A stretch of 64,000 nt of DNA from Prevotella sp. (GCA_016287755.1 JAEEWT010000002.1:203715-267714), one strand, 5' to 3'. Counted from the stretch's first letter, positions 16,430 through 25,770 are shown. Numbers and translations: made by a program. Notes: generated by a model not told the origin, from the letters alone.

Positions 16430-18930
16430 GCCTCACTGCGTTTCGACTTTTTCCATTGGAGATACACCATGAAGAGAATCATCAGCAAGAGAACCACATA
16501 CGCCAGATAGGCAATGGTCTCTGTGGTGTTGATGCTCTTGGGGTAGAACATCAGTTCCACCTTATGACTGCCCGGCGATACCTGCAGGGCACGCAACACA
16601 TAGTCAACCCTGCCCAATTCGGTATCCTTACCGTCAACCGTGGCGGTCCACCCGGGATAGTATATTTCTGAGAAGACGATGACACCACCCTTGCCCGACT
16701 GCACGTCATACGACAGGTGGTTCGGCTCATAGGCTGTCAGTGTCACCACCGAGGTGCCATCCTGCTCCTTCGCCTCTCCCAGCTGCTCACTGAACTTCTT
16801 ATCAGCCACAGCCTGGTGTCTCAATGACAGCTTACCCAATGCATCCAGTTCCTCATTGGCATTATCAACATACTGCACCTGATCCACGAACCACGCATTA
16901 CCGTATGCATACGGGTTCTTCACGGGAACAGTCTCACCACTCTGCAGCGGTAAGATAACATACCGCATGTTCAGCATGTTCATCACCGGGAAGATGCTGT
17001 CGCCATCCACCTTCGTCATATCCCCAGCAGCCCCAGCAATCGCCGGCATCATCTGTTGCATCTCAGGCGAGAGGTAAGCATCGATCAGCTCCTGGTAGCG
17101 GCGCAGCTTGGCAGCATGGTAGCCACCAATGCTCTTATGGTAGTAAGATGTCTCATTCTCGTTGAACGTGTTCGAAGCAAGGTTCAGCACACGGTAGTTA
17201 CCATGGTCGCTTGTATCCTGCAGGATAAACTCATCCGTATTCGTCTTAGGCTGCGGAGCCTCACGCTCGCTCTTGTTCACGAACATATCGTTGTTCAGGT
17301 AGCGCTTGTTCACTGTCCACATATCAACAAGACAGAGCACCAGGATAATCCCCACAGCATATTCCTTTTTCAGCTTACCGAAGGCAACAGCGAGCAGAAT
17401 GCCCGTACCTACCAGAATGATATAGAACGAGCGCAGACTGTCGGCAGTAAACATGGCCTGCCTCATTTCCGTCAGGTTCGCCACCAGCGGAGCCAGATAC
17501 TCCGGTGGCAAGCCGTTCTTCAGCGCATTCATCTCAGCAGATGAGATATAGTTGCCGAAAAATACCGAGGGCATCAGCGAGAACAACATGGCAATACCTC
17601 CCGTCAGTAAGAAGGATATAAGCACATACTTCATCCTTGGCTTCATCAGTTCTGGCTCATCCAGCAGTTTCTTCAGTGCCAGCATCGCCAGCAGCGGAAT
17701 AGTGAACTCTGCAATCACCAGTATGGAAGCCACCGTGCGGAACTTTGCATACATCGGCACATAGTCGATAAAGAAATCCGTCAGTCCCATGAAGTTCTTT
17801 CCCCACGACAGTAAGATGGAAAGAATGGTAGCAGCCAGCAAAGCCCACTTCATCGGTCCTTTCACGATGAACAGACCCAAGACAAACAGCATTAGCACGA
17901 AGGCCCCCACATATACCGGTCCGCTTGTACCTGGCTGTTCACCCCAATACTGTCCTAACTGCTGATAGATATCCACGAACTGGTTATCCGCATGATCCAT
18001 GGCCGTTTTGTTCATGGCCAGCGGCACACTGGCACCACCCTTCGTGTTCGGCACCAGTAAGGTCCATGTCTCCCCGATACCATAGCTCCATTGCGTGATA
18101 TAATCCCGTTCCAGTCCGCTACTGGTCTGGTTAGCGCTGTTCTTCTTCACCAGCTCACTCTTCCCACGCATCGACTCCTGCGAGTACTGCCAGGTGTGAT
18201 AGAGGTTCGAGAGGTTCAGGCAGACGCCTATAAGTGCACCCACAATACATACCCCTGATGCTTTGAGGAAATGACGAATCTGATTCTTGCGCACAGCCTC
18301 CACGAGCCATGCAATCACCATGAACAAGATGATGAACAAGTAATAGTAAGTCATCTGCACATGGTTGGCATTGATCTCAAACGCCGTGAACACAGCCGTA
18401 ACGATCAATCCCCACAAGTATTTCCCCTTATAGGCCAGAACGATACCCGCTATCATCGGCGGCAGGTAGGCCAAAGCCCACACCTTCCAGATATGTCCTG
18501 CGGCGATGATGATGAAGAAATAGCTCGAGAACGCCCATATCACAGCACCCAGGGCAGCCATCCACTGACGGAAGTCGAATGCCCGCAGCAAGAGATAGAA
18601 TCCCAGCAGATAGACAAACACATACCACACATTCTCTGGCAGCCACAAGTGATAGGCGTTGATTACCTTTCCCAAGGCCGTAGTACTGTTGTACGACGGG
18701 GATGTCTGGTAGGTAGGCATACCACTGAACAAGCCGTTTGTCCATCGTGTGCGCTCTCCTGTGCGCTCAAGATATTCCTTGGCTTCCTGTCCGGCTCCCA
18801 CACCAGCTGACGAATCATGTCGATACAAGATCCTTCCCTCGATGTCGGCAGGGAAGAAATAGGCAAACGAGATGACAGCAAAGAGGATCACAACCAGTGC
18901 GTCCGGCAGATATTGTTTCAAAGTTCTCAT
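16426..18930 (-). CDS. YfhO-family multispanning membrane protein
   Basis: An 834-residue protein with many hydrophobic helices, a large extracytoplasmic loop and a C-terminal soluble region (about residues 660-800) before a last helix and a basic tail (QWKKSKRSEA). YfhO proteins have a GT-C-like topology and are linked to glycosylation of cell-surface polymers in Gram-positives; in Bacteroidetes the substrate is unknown. It is first in an operon with fkp and the GSCFA gene, which suggests a role in surface glycan assembly (inference). The promoter lies 24-55 bp upstream. Confidence 0.88.
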   Translation of the reverse strand: MRTLKQYLPDALVVILFAVISFAYFFPADIEGRILYRHDSSAGVGAGQEAKEYLERTGERTRWTNGLFSGMPTYQTSPSYNSTTALGKVINAYHLWLPENVWYVFVYLLGFYLLLRAFDFRQWMAALGAVIWAFSSYFFIIIAAGHIWKVWALAYLPPMIAGIVLAYKGKYLWGLIVTAVFTAFEINANHVQMTYYYLFIILFMVIAWLVEAVRKNQIRHFLKASGVCIVGALIGVCLNLSNLYHTWQYSQESMRGKSELVKKNSANQTSSGLERDYITQWSYGIGETWTLLVPNTKGGASVPLAMNKTAMDHADNQFVDIYQQLGQYWGEQPGTSGPVYVGAFVLMLFVLGLFIVKGPMKWALLAATILSILLSWGKNFMGLTDFFIDYVPMYAKFRTVASILVIAEFTIPLLAMLALKKLLDEPELMKPRMKYVLISFLLTGGIAMLFSLMPSVFFGNYISSAEMNALKNGLPPEYLAPLVANLTEMRQAMFTADSLRSFYIILVGTGILLAVAFGKLKKEYAVGIILVLCLVDMWTVNKRYLNNDMFVNKSEREAPQPKTNTDEFILQDTSDHGNYRVLNLASNTFNENETSYYHKSIGGYHAAKLRRYQELIDAYLSPEMQQMMPAIAGAAGDMTKVDGDSIFPVMNMLNMRYVILPLQSGETVPVKNPYAYGNAWFVDQVQYVDNANEELDALGKLSLRHQAVADKKFSEQLGEAKEQDGTSVVTLTAYEPNHLSYDVQSGKGGVIVFSEIYYPGWTATVDGKDTELGRVDYVLRALQVSPGSHKVELMFYPKSINTTETIAYLAYVVLLLMILFMVYLQWKKSKRSEA

Positions 18931-18953
18931 AACAGATCGTTTTTATTTGACTG

Positions 18954-18985
18954 CAAAGATACGAAGAAGTATCCAAAGATACAAA
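18954..18985 (-). promoter_or_regulatory. yfhO-fkp-GSCFA operon promoter
   Basis: On the minus strand, TTTG at 18985-18982 and TATCTTTG at 18961-18954 are separated by 20 bp. A second TATCTTTG lies at 18981-18974. Confidence 0.7.
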
Positions 18986-19002
18986 GATGTGAGTATTTTA
19001 TT

Positions 19003-19058
19003 TCAATTTTCAATTCACAACTCTCAATTTTCAATTCTCAATTATCAATTCTCAATTA
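19003..19058. repeat. Eight-unit TCAATTn heptamer array upstream of mtn
   Basis: Eight consecutive 7-bp units (TCAATTT, TCAATTC, ACAACTC, TCAATTT, TCAATTC, TCAATTA, TCAATTC, TCAATTA). It ends exactly 7 nt before the mtn -7 box, so it occupies the -33 region. Confidence 0.88.
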
Positions 19059-19065
19059 AATTCCT

Positions 19066-19073
19066 TAACTTTG
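19066..19073 (+). promoter_or_regulatory. -7 box of mtn-luxS
   Basis: TAACTTTG. No TTTG is present at the -33 position; that stretch is heptamer repeat. The start codon lies 9 nt after the box, so the leader is about 6 nt. Confidence 0.6.
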
Positions 19074-19082
19074 CACCAAGTT

Positions 19083-19775
19083 ATGAAAATAGGAATTATT
19101 GTAGCCATGGAAAAGGAGTTTGTCCAGTTGAAGACACTCCTTGACGAGCCCCGCGCCGAAAAGCACCACGGTCGTCACTACATTCTCGGTCATATCAACA
19201 ACAACGAGATGATCATGATGCAGTGTGGCATTGGTAAGGTAAACGCCGCAGTGGGGACCACAGAACTGATTAGCACTTATCATCCCGATCTCATCATCAG
19301 TACCGGTGTAGCCGGCGGCGCCGACATCTCCTTAGAGGTGATGAATGTCGTAGTGAGCACCGAATGCACCTACCATGATGTCTATTGCGGCAGCGAGGTG
19401 GAATACGGTCAGCTAATCGGTACACCAGCACGTTTTAAGACAACAAAGAACCTGGTGGAGAAAGCCCTCGAAGTGAACAAGAAGGAAAGCAGCAACACCG
19501 TTGTCAGCGGACTGATTGTTACTGGCGACTGGTTTGTTGACTCGCAAGAGAAGATGCGTTCCATCCTTGAGAAGTTCCCTGATGCCAAGGCCGTGGATAT
19601 GGAGAGCTGTGCCATTGCCCACACCTGTCATCTCTACCAGATACCGTTTATCTCGTTCCGCATCATCAGCGATATCCCCCTGAAGGACAACAAGGCCGCT
19701 CAGTATTTCGACTTCTGGTCGCGCATGGCCGAAGGTTCCTTCAATGTCACCAAGCGTTTCCTCGAACTGTTATAA
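19083..19775 (+). CDS. mtn: 5'-methylthioadenosine/S-adenosylhomocysteine nucleosidase
   Basis: A 230-residue cytoplasmic enzyme that hydrolyses MTA and SAH to adenine plus the thiosugar. Family landmarks are the N-terminal [13 protein letters not shown] with the general acid/base glutamate at residue 10, the VSTGVAGG-like [10 protein letters not shown] phosphate-site loop, the ribose-binding glutamate in [11 protein letters not shown] and the catalytic aspartate in [10 protein letters not shown]. The ATG at 19083 is chosen because the frame upstream runs into the -7 box. luxS begins 10 bp downstream, so the two steps from SAH to the AI-2 precursor are encoded together. Confidence 0.95.
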   Translation: MKIGIIVAMEKEFVQLKTLLDEPRAEKHHGRHYILGHINNNEMIMMQCGIGKVNAAVGTTELISTYHPDLIISTGVAGGADISLEVMNVVVSTECTYHDVYCGSEVEYGQLIGTPARFKTTKNLVEKALEVNKKESSNTVVSGLIVTGDWFVDSQEKMRSILEKFPDAKAVDMESCAIAHTCHLYQIPFISFRIISDIPLKDNKAAQYFDFWSRMAEGSFNVTKRFLELL

Positions 19776-19785
19776 ACCCTATACG

Positions 19786-20271
19786 ATGAAAGAAATGGAC
19801 AAGATCCCTTCGTTTACGATCGACCACAACAAGTTGCTGCGCGGTATCTATGTAAGCCGGAAGGACCAGGTGGGCGGCGAGACCGTTACCACCTTCGACA
19901 TCCGCATGAAGGAGCCCAACCGCGAGCCTGTACTCCACAATGGAGCCATCCATACCATTGAGCATCTGGCAGCCACCTATCTGCGCAATGACCCTGAGTG
20001 GAAAGACCGCATCATCTACTGGGGTCCCATGGGTTGTCTCACAGGTAACTACCTGCTGTTACGAGGCGACTATGCTTCGAAGGATATTGTGGAACTGATG
20101 AAACGCACGTTCCGCTTTGTGGCTGAGTTTGATGGTGAGATTCCCGGTGCGGCGACCAAGGACTGCGGAAACTATTTGCTGCACGACCTTCCCATGGCAC
20201 GTCTTGAGGCCCGTAAGTATCTCGAAGAGGTATTGGAGCAGATTACAGAAGCGAATCTTGTCTATCCATGA
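19786..20271 (+). CDS. luxS: S-ribosylhomocysteine lyase LuxS
   Basis: A 161-residue metalloenzyme that cleaves S-ribosylhomocysteine to homocysteine and DPD, the source of autoinducer AI-2. Metal ligands are His56 and His60 in HTIEH and Cys127 in KDCGNY; catalytic residues are Glu59 and Cys84 ([10 protein letters not shown]). The ATG at 19786 gives the normal family N-terminus ([13 protein letters not shown]). The 3' end overlaps the convergent MATE gene by 29 bp. No AI-2 receptor or importer is in the window, so signalling versus plain methyl recycling cannot be decided. Confidence 0.96.
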   Translation: MKEMDKIPSFTIDHNKLLRGIYVSRKDQVGGETVTTFDIRMKEPNREPVLHNGAIHTIEHLAATYLRNDPEWKDRIIYWGPMGCLTGNYLLLRGDYASKDIVELMKRTFRFVAEFDGEIPGAATKDCGNYLLHDLPMARLEARKYLEEVLEQITEANLVYP

Positions 20272-21577
20272 GAGAACGGTGGAAGAACACCGTCTGCAGC
20301 GAACCCCTTATCAACAGATACACCAGGAACGACAACCATAATCCGTGGTTGCCCCAGGAGTTATACACCGAGACGAACAACAGGAAAAACACAACAGCCG
20401 CCACCAGCGAAGTGATCAGCATCTCGCGCGAGGCAGTGATTCCCACGAACACACCATCCCAGATAAAGGCCCCGATGCTGCAAAGCGGTATCAGGTATAT
20501 CCACCATATATACTTATGAGAAGCTTCCACCACGGTTGGCTCATCAGTGAGCAGTGCCACAAACGCATCTCCCCCCACCCAATAGACAACAGTGAACAGG
20601 AAGGCGCAGATAAAGCCCCACAGGAAACAGTGCCTTACCGTATAGCTGAATGCCCTGAAATTCCTTGCGCCCCAGTATTTCCCGCTCATGGCCTCGGCCG
20701 CATTGGCAAAGCCGTCAACCACATAGCTCACCAGTAGGAAGAGCTGCATCAGCAGGGTGTTGGCCGCCAGCGTCACTTCCCCTTGCCACGATCCTGCGGT
20801 GGTAAAGAACAGCATCACGCTCACCAGACAAACCGTTCGGAAGAAGATATCCCGGTTAATCTGGAAGAACCGTCTGATCTCCTTGTTACGAAATAACATT
20901 GTTACGTTATCCCGAGACAACAAAGCCACACTCCCCACCCTCTTTCCATAGATACGGTGGCATAGAACGCAGGCAAAAAGGAAGCCCACCCATTGGGCGA
21001 TGAGCGTTCCCGAAGCCACACCTTCCACCTTCATATGGAGGCCGAAGACGAAGAAGAGAGAAACAAGGATGTTGATGATATTCTGTGCGATGGCAACCAC
21101 CATCGGTATCCGCGAGTTCTGCATACCGATGAACCAGCCGTTCAAGGTATAGAGACCTAATGTTGCGGGAGCGCCCCATATACAGATATGGAAATAGGTG
21201 ATTACCATCAGTCGCACCTCCTCCTCAGGCTGCATCAGTCGCAAGGCCATTTCCCGTATCGGCCACTGCGCAAGAATCAGCAGCAGTCCGATACCCAGTG
21301 CAATCACCAATCCCCTTATCAGCCACGCCGCCACCTCCTGGAAGTCACGCCTTCCCAGCGCCTGTGAGGTGAGTCCGCTGCTGCCCATTCTCAGAAAGCC
21401 GAACAGCCAGTAGGTGGTATTGAACACCATACTGCCGATGCTGATGGCCGCGATATAGGCAGCAGCCCCCAGATGCCCTGTAATTGCCACGTCCACCAGT
21501 CCTAAAAGGGGTACCGTGATATTACTCACGATACTGGGTATGGCAATATGCAGTATCTGACGGTCGCGTGGGTTCAT
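20243..21577 (-). CDS. MATE-family (DinF-like) efflux transporter
   Basis: A 444-residue, 12-helix exporter. N-terminal motifs [21 protein letters not shown] and [16 protein letters not shown] are typical of the DinF branch of MATE transporters, which expel cationic drugs or metabolites with Na+ or H+. The ATG at 21577 is preferred over the TTG one codon upstream. It begins 6 bp after the typA stop and is probably cotranscribed with typA. An octamer repeat (20882-20921) encodes part of a cytoplasmic loop between the two halves. The 3' end overlaps luxS tail to tail. Confidence 0.92.
   Translation of the reverse strand: MNPRDRQILHIAIPSIVSNITVPLLGLVDVAITGHLGAAAYIAAISIGSMVFNTTYWLFGFLRMGSSGLTSQALGRRDFQEVAAWLIRGLVIALGIGLLLILAQWPIREMALRLMQPEEEVRLMVITYFHICIWGAPATLGLYTLNGWFIGMQNSRIPMVVAIAQNIINILVSLFFVFGLHMKVEGVASGTLIAQWVGFLFACVLCHRIYGKRVGSVALLSRDNVTMLFRNKEIRRFFQINRDIFFRTVCLVSVMLFFTTAGSWQGEVTLAANTLLMQLFLLVSYVVDGFANAAEAMSGKYWGARNFRAFSYTVRHCFLWGFICAFLFTVVYWVGGDAFVALLTDEPTVVEASHKYIWWIYLIPLCSIGAFIWDGVFVGITASREMLITSLVAAVVFFLLFVSVYNSWGNHGLWLSFLVYLLIRGSLQTVFFHRSLMDRQDSLL
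20882..20921. repeat. Degenerate 8-bp repeat inside the MATE gene
   Basis: Five octamers (CTTGTTAC, GAAATAAC, ATTGTTAC, GTTATCCC, GAGACAAC). The segment from 20901 resembles the intergenic octamer array at 35510-35549 and shares TTACGTTATC with it. It encodes about residues 219-232 in an inter-helix loop. Confidence 0.5.
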
Positions 21578-21583
21578 CAAAAA

Positions 21584-23386
21584 CTATTCCTTATTGGCGC
21601 GTTTGCGCTCCAGGTGGTCGAGAATAATCTTGCGCATACGCATCGACTTCGGTGTCACCTCCACGTATTCATCCTCCTTGATATACTCAAGACACTCCTC
21701 AAGACTCATCACGGTCTTGGGGATGATACGCGCCTTCTCGTCAGTACCCGAAGCACGAACGTTCGTCAGCTGCTTAGCCTTGCACACATTGATCACCAAG
21801 TCGTTATCGTGAACATGCTCACCTACCACCTGACCGCCATACACCTCTTCACCCGGATCGATGAAGAACTTACCGCGATCCTGCAGTTTATCGATGGCGT
21901 AGGCAAATGATGAACCAGTCTCCTGTGAGATCATCGAACCGTTCACACGACGAGTGATCTCCCCTTTATACGGCTGATAAGCCTTGAAACGATGCGCCAT
22001 GATAGCCTCGCCCTGCGATGCTGTCAGCACATTGGTACGCAGTCCGATGATACCTCTCGACGGGATGTCGAACTCGATGTTCACACGGTCGCCCTGCGTC
22101 TCCATACTGGTCATATCACCTTTACGGCGTGTTACCATGTCAATCATCTTACTCGAGAACTCCTCGGGCACATTGATGGTCAGCTCCTCCACGGGCTCGC
22201 AGCGCACCCCATCAATCTCCTTGTAGATCACCTGCGGCTGACCAACCTGCAGCTCATAGCCTTCGCGGCGCATGGTCTCGATAAGCACGGAGAGGTGTAG
22301 AACGCCACGTCCGCTTACCAGCCACTTATCGGTACTGTCCTCGAATGGCTCCACCCGCAACGCCAAGTTCTTCTCCAGCTCCCTACTCAGACGATCCTGG
22401 ATATGACGACTTGTACAGAACTTTCCCTCCTTACCGAAGAAAGGCGAGTCGTTAATGGTGAAGAGCATCGACATGGTTGGCTCATCAATGGCGATGGGCG
22501 GCAGTGGCTCAGGATTCTCGAAGTCGGTTATCGTATCACCAATCTCGAAACGCTCCAAGCCGATTACGGCACAGATATCACCAGAGTCCACATGATCGGT
22601 CTTCACATGCGTCATTCCCTCAAAGGTATGCAGTTCCTTGATCTTGGTCTTCTCGATCGTTCCGTCGCGATGGGCAATCGAGATATTCATGCCCCCGCGC
22701 AGTGTTCCGCGATGCACGCGTCCCACAGCGATACGACCCGTATAGCTACTGTAGTCGAGCGAGGTAATCAGCATCTGCGGATCGCCCTCGATCTGCTTCG
22801 GAGCAGGAATCACCTCGATGATCTTGTCCAGCAGATATGTAATATCATTGGTAGGCTGCTTATAATCCTCGCCCATCCATCCGTTCTTGGCCGATCCATA
22901 CACCACGGGGAAGTCAAGCTGGTCCTCGGTAGCATTCAGGGCGAACATCAGGTCGAATACCATTTCGTACACCTCCTCTGGTCTGCAGTTAGGCTTATCC
23001 ACCTTGTTCACCACCACGATGGGCTTCAGTCCGATCTGCAAAGCCTTCTGCAGCACGAAGCGTGTCTGCGGCATCGGTCCTTCGAATGCGTCCACCAACA
23101 GCAGACAGCCGTCGGCCATGTTCAGCACACGTTCCACCTCACCGCCGAAGTCGCTATGTCCCGGAGTGTCGATAATATTGATCTTGGTTCCCTTCCAGTT
23201 GATGGAAACGTTCTTGGAAAGGATGGTTATGCCTCGCTCACGTTCCAGGTCGTTACTATCCAGCACCTGACTGCTCAGGTTCTGTCCTTCGCGGAACAGG
23301 TTTCCCGCCAGCATCATCTTATCCACCAAGGTGGTCTTACCATGGTCAACGTGGGCTATAATTGCTATGTTTCTGATATCCTGCAT
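21584..23386 (-). CDS. typA: Ribosome-associated GTPase TypA/BipA
   Basis: A 600-residue translational GTPase related to EF-G that assists ribosome assembly and stress translation. G motifs are clear: [14 protein letters not shown] (G1), [18 protein letters not shown] (G3) and VNKVDKP (G4). The C-terminal BipA-specific part includes [25 protein letters not shown]. The ATG at 23386 leads straight into the GTPase domain. A -7 box lies 25 bp upstream. The MATE gene follows. Confidence 0.97.
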   Translation of the reverse strand: MQDIRNIAIIAHVDHGKTTLVDKMMLAGNLFREGQNLSSQVLDSNDLERERGITILSKNVSINWKGTKINIIDTPGHSDFGGEVERVLNMADGCLLLVDAFEGPMPQTRFVLQKALQIGLKPIVVVNKVDKPNCRPEEVYEMVFDLMFALNATEDQLDFPVVYGSAKNGWMGEDYKQPTNDITYLLDKIIEVIPAPKQIEGDPQMLITSLDYSSYTGRIAVGRVHRGTLRGGMNISIAHRDGTIEKTKIKELHTFEGMTHVKTDHVDSGDICAVIGLERFEIGDTITDFENPEPLPPIAIDEPTMSMLFTINDSPFFGKEGKFCTSRHIQDRLSRELEKNLALRVEPFEDSTDKWLVSGRGVLHLSVLIETMRREGYELQVGQPQVIYKEIDGVRCEPVEELTINVPEEFSSKMIDMVTRRKGDMTSMETQGDRVNIEFDIPSRGIIGLRTNVLTASQGEAIMAHRFKAYQPYKGEITRRVNGSMISQETGSSFAYAIDKLQDRGKFFIDPGEEVYGGQVVGEHVHDNDLVINVCKAKQLTNVRASGTDEKARIIPKTVMSLEECLEYIKEDEYVEVTPKSMRMRKIILDHLERKRANKE

Positions 23387-23410
23387 ACTTATTTATTTGA
23401 AAAACGCGTG

Positions 23411-23418
23411 CAAAGGTA
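23411..23418 (-). promoter_or_regulatory. -7 box of typA
   Basis: TACCTTTG on the minus strand; no TTTG at the expected -33 distance. The predicted leader is about 20 nt. Confidence 0.55.
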
Positions 23419-23429
23419 ATCATTTTATG

Positions 23430-23473
23430 CGAGAAATGAGGTATGATGACCCGAGAAATGATGATTAGGCATC
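23430..23473. repeat. 22-bp direct repeat, two units, between typA and rpsO
   Basis: CGAGAAATGA recurs at 23430-23439 and 23452-23461, an offset of 22 bp, the same period as the arrays at 8514 and 24143. Confidence 0.5.
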
Positions 23474-23532
23474 CTCTAACGTGTTAAATATCATTAAAAG
23501 TAATCGTAATCCCCGTCAATATACCATAATTT

Positions 23533-23560
23533 TCAATTTTCAATTTTCAATTTTCAATTA
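23533..23560. repeat. Four-unit TCAATTn heptamer array upstream of rpsO
   Basis: TCAATTT three times then TCAATTA, ending exactly 7 nt before the rpsO -7 box, as at mtn. Confidence 0.85.
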
Positions 23561-23567
23561 TTCATCG

Positions 23568-23575
23568 TACCTTTG
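23568..23575 (+). promoter_or_regulatory. -7 box of rpsO
   Basis: TACCTTTG, with heptamer repeat in place of a TTTG -33 element. Transcription from about 23579 gives a leader of about 105 nt, long enough for an S15-type autoregulatory structure. A small CGGA/TCCG hairpin is present near 23587-23597; no full motif was recognised. Confidence 0.6.
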
Positions 23576-23685
23576 CACCCGCATTTCGGAAAATCCGGAG
23601 CATTTGACGACGTAGTCTGCATGTGATTAGGCAGGAATCGCGTTGGAAAGATGTTATTGCAAACCATTAATCACAAGTTATTATT

Positions 23686-23958
23686 ATGTATTTAGACAAA
23701 GCTAAAAAAGCAGAGATTTTCGAGAAGTATGGCAAGGGTGGTGTTAAGGATACCGGTTCTGTAGAGAGCCAGGTTGCATTGTTCACCTATCGTATCTCTC
23801 ACCTCACCGAGCACCTGAAGCAGAACCACAAGGATCACGCTACTGCTCGTTCACTGACCAAGTTGGTTGGTAAGCGTCGTGCATTGCTCGATTACATGAA
23901 GGAGCGCGACATTGAGCGCTACCGTGCTATCGTTAAGGCCCTCGGTCTGCGCCGCTAA
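23686..23958 (+). CDS. rpsO: 30S ribosomal protein S15
   Basis: A 90-residue protein that binds 16S rRNA at the helix 20/21/22 junction and nucleates the platform. The S15 core is evident (DTGSVESQVALFTYRI, HLKQNHKDHATARSL, LVGKRRALLDYMK). It is monocistronic, with a -7 box about 110 bp upstream and a strong terminator 22 bp downstream. The sequence before the ATG is A/T-rich and lacks a Shine-Dalgarno motif. Confidence 0.98.
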   Translation: MYLDKAKKAEIFEKYGKGGVKDTGSVESQVALFTYRISHLTEHLKQNHKDHATARSLTKLVGKRRALLDYMKERDIERYRAIVKALGLRR

Positions 23959-23980
23959 TCTCTGTAAAGGATTAAACAAT

Positions 23981-24013
23981 AGTGGAGAGTCTCAAAACTC
24001 TCCACTTTTTTTT
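23981..24013 (+). terminator. rpsO intrinsic terminator
   Basis: AGTGGAGAG (23981-23989) pairs perfectly with CTCTCCACT (23998-24006), followed by eight T residues (24006-24013). Confidence 0.93.
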
Positions 24014-24142
24014 GTCTTCATCCGAAGGTACAAAATTACGATTTATTTTTCACATCACCAAATTTGAGGGGTCACAGCGTGTGAAAATCCTTTAACAACG
24101 AGGATTTAACTGTTAAAAAACACTGAACGCCGTAGACACTAC

Positions 24143-24252
24143 CAGCGTTTGACGTTCCCGCTCCCAGAGAATGACGTTCGCGCTATCAGCGTTTGAGGCA
24201 CTTTCAACAAGAAACTGCCATAGTTTATAGCGCAAGGTGCCATAGTTTCCAA
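24143..24252. repeat. Degenerate 22-bp tandem array, five units
   Basis: Units start at 24143, 24165, 24187, 24209 and 24231. Units 1 and 3 share CAGCGTTTGA; units 1 and 2 share TGACGTTCSCGCT; units 4 and 5 share TGCCATAGTTT in the same phase. No spacers are present, so it is not a CRISPR. Confidence 0.7.
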
Positions 24253-24262
24253 AGCGAGGTTT

Positions 24263-24425
24263 TTGGAACGAACAAACGAACGAACAGTTCGAACGTCACG
24301 AAAAACAGACAACCGCATCAGGAGAGATGCATTTTGTGACATTTGTGACATTTTGAGTCAACCAAAATCAGTACGAAGTCTACTTTTTCAGGGTAAGACA
24401 CTGTTCGTTCGTTTGTTCGCACCAA
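24263..24425. mobile_element. 163-bp MITE-like segment with 26-bp terminal inverted repeats
   Basis: CGAACAAACGAACGAACAGT (24269-24288) is the exact reverse complement of 24400-24419. With two mismatches the repeat extends outward to TTGG (24263-24266) and CCAA (24422-24425). The interior has no coding frame. No target-site duplication is evident, so mobility is an inference from shape only; a large cruciform is the alternative. Confidence 0.45.
24333..24359. repeat. 9-bp micro-array within the inverted-repeat segment
   Basis: TTTGTGACA twice (24333-24341, 24342-24350), then TTTTGAGTC. Confidence 0.55.
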
Positions 24426-24438
24426 TGATTATTCGTCG

Positions 24439-24465
24439 TTTCTGCCATTTCCGCCATTTCTGCGG
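24439..24465. repeat. 9-bp micro-array
   Basis: TTTCTGCCA, TTTCCGCCA, TTTCTGCGG in direct succession. Confidence 0.6.
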
Positions 24466-24496
24466 GACGGAAAAACATTATCTGCGGGAAATAATA

Positions 24497-24570
24497 AAAG
24501 TACTTTCGCTCGGAAAAGCAAAAGAAAATTGTTTTTTTCTTTGCTTTTCGCTCGGTTTGCACTACCTTTG
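24497..24570 (+). promoter_or_regulatory. Palindromic promoter element driving the LD-carboxypeptidase gene
   Basis: A 16-bp header AAAGTACTTTCGCTCG (24497-24512) is followed by an inverted repeat: 24513-24528 pairs with 24535-24549 over 15 bp with one bulge. Its right arm contains the -33 TTTG (24540-24543). TACCTTTG (-7) lies at 24563-24570 after 19 bp. The same header and layout recur at 43774-43846. Confidence 0.75.
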
Positions 24571-24605
24571 TCTCCAGATAGTTGAATAATCGATAATAAC
24601 ATAAC

Positions 24606-25733
24606 ATGAAAATGATGAAGAAGACTTTAATGACAGCCATGACCGTCGTGATTTCCATCATGATGGTTGGATTATTGTCATCCTGCAGCGACGAGGATGA
24701 TTATGATGTGGTGAAACGTGAGCAGACCGTGGATCTGAAATGCCAGAAACCTGATTATCTGAAGCCGGGCGACAAGGTGGCACTGATCTCACCCTCGTAT
24801 TTCACTCCGATGGAAAACGTGGAGAAAACGGCTGAAGTGTTGCGCAAATGGGGTCTGGAGCCTGTCATCGGACCGAATGTGGGTAAGGTGGTGGATGGAC
24901 GCTATGCAGGAACGGTAAACGAGCGCGTGAGCGATATTCGCTGGGCACTCGACGATCCGAGCATCAAGGCGATTATCTGTAACCGCGGCGGCTACGGCAC
25001 CATCCAGCTCATCGACCAGCTGACACTGGCTGAGCTGAAGGGCTCGCCCAAATGGCTGGTGGGCTTCAGTGATATCTCTACCCTACACGGACTGTTTACC
25101 TGTGCGGGGGTGATGAGTATTCACGGTACAATGAGCTCGTTCTTGGCTAAAGGGGGCGACGATGCATCAAGTACGCTGATGCGCGACTTACTGATTGGTT
25201 ATGTGCCACGCTATGAGCTGCCTGCTCATAAGCAGAACATCGTGGGTAAGGCAAGCGGCGTACTGGTGGGCGGTAATATCTGCACCTTTGCACCTAACCT
25301 GGGCTCACAGGCTGACGCTACGAGAGGCAAAGACATTATTCTCTTTGTTGAGGAGGTGGAGGAGTCGATGCATAATATCGACCGTCAGATGCGCATCCTG
25401 CAGATGAATGGGGTGCTCGACCGCTGTAAGGGCATCATCCTTGGGGAGTTTACCGACTGCGGTACGGAGTTTACTTATGAGAGTGTGGAGGCGATGCTTA
25501 ACGAGATGCTGAAAGACTACCATATCCCTGTGCTCTGCGGCTTCCCTGGCGGTCATGGCGACGTGAACCTACCCTTGGTGATGGGTGCCAACGTCACCAT
25601 CGATGTACGCAACGACGGTGCTACCCTGCAGTTCAACATCGAGGGAAACCAGCAGACTGTTAACACCGCCAGCATCACCGCACCAACAACACCCGCTAAA
25701 ACCCGCATGAGGTTGGCAGGAAAGATCGAGTAG
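24606..25733 (+). CDS. LD-carboxypeptidase (peptidase S66) lipoprotein
   Basis: A 375-residue protein with a lipoprotein signal (GLLSSCS), so membrane-anchored rather than cytoplasmic like E. coli LdcA. The S66 fold is clear: KPGDKVALISPS at the start, CNRGGYGTIQL, the nucleophile serine in VGFSDISTLHG, the catalytic glutamate region LFVEEVEE and the histidine in FPGGHGDVNLP. Members remove the terminal D-Ala of murein tetrapeptides or cleave related peptides. A C-terminal extension of about 50 residues follows the core. The gene has its own palindromic promoter about 36 bp upstream. Confidence 0.9.
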   Translation: MKMMKKTLMTAMTVVISIMMVGLLSSCSDEDDYDVVKREQTVDLKCQKPDYLKPGDKVALISPSYFTPMENVEKTAEVLRKWGLEPVIGPNVGKVVDGRYAGTVNERVSDIRWALDDPSIKAIICNRGGYGTIQLIDQLTLAELKGSPKWLVGFSDISTLHGLFTCAGVMSIHGTMSSFLAKGGDDASSTLMRDLLIGYVPRYELPAHKQNIVGKASGVLVGGNICTFAPNLGSQADATRGKDIILFVEEVEESMHNIDRQMRILQMNGVLDRCKGIILGEFTDCGTEFTYESVEAMLNEMLKDYHIPVLCGFPGGHGDVNLPLVMGANVTIDVRNDGATLQFNIEGNQQTVNTASITAPTTPAKTRMRLAGKIE

Positions 25734-25736
25734 AAT

Positions 25737-25770
25737 CGGGGGCGCGGTGGTACGAAGGAACGGGGGCGCG
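25737..25770. repeat. GC-rich direct repeat after the LD-carboxypeptidase gene
   Basis: CGGGGGCGCG occurs at 25737-25746 and 25761-25770, 24 bp apart, and is far more GC-rich than other gaps here. Confidence 0.55.

Larger units (their letters stand above)
24014..24605. other. Non-coding, repeat-rich gap between rpsO and the LD-carboxypeptidase gene
   Basis: No credible gene. It contains in order a 22-bp degenerate array, a 163-bp segment with 26-bp terminal inverted repeats, two 9-bp micro-arrays and a palindromic promoter element, each listed separately. It is the densest cluster of non-coding repeats in the window. Confidence 0.7.

Noticed and set aside
22403..23419. 338-codon open frame on the plus strand opposite typA
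   Set aside because: Antisense shadow of a highly conserved GTPase gene; His- and Leu-rich translation without a recognisable domain.
24143..24252. 22-bp array as a CRISPR
   Set aside because: Units are contiguous with no unique spacers and no cas genes are nearby.
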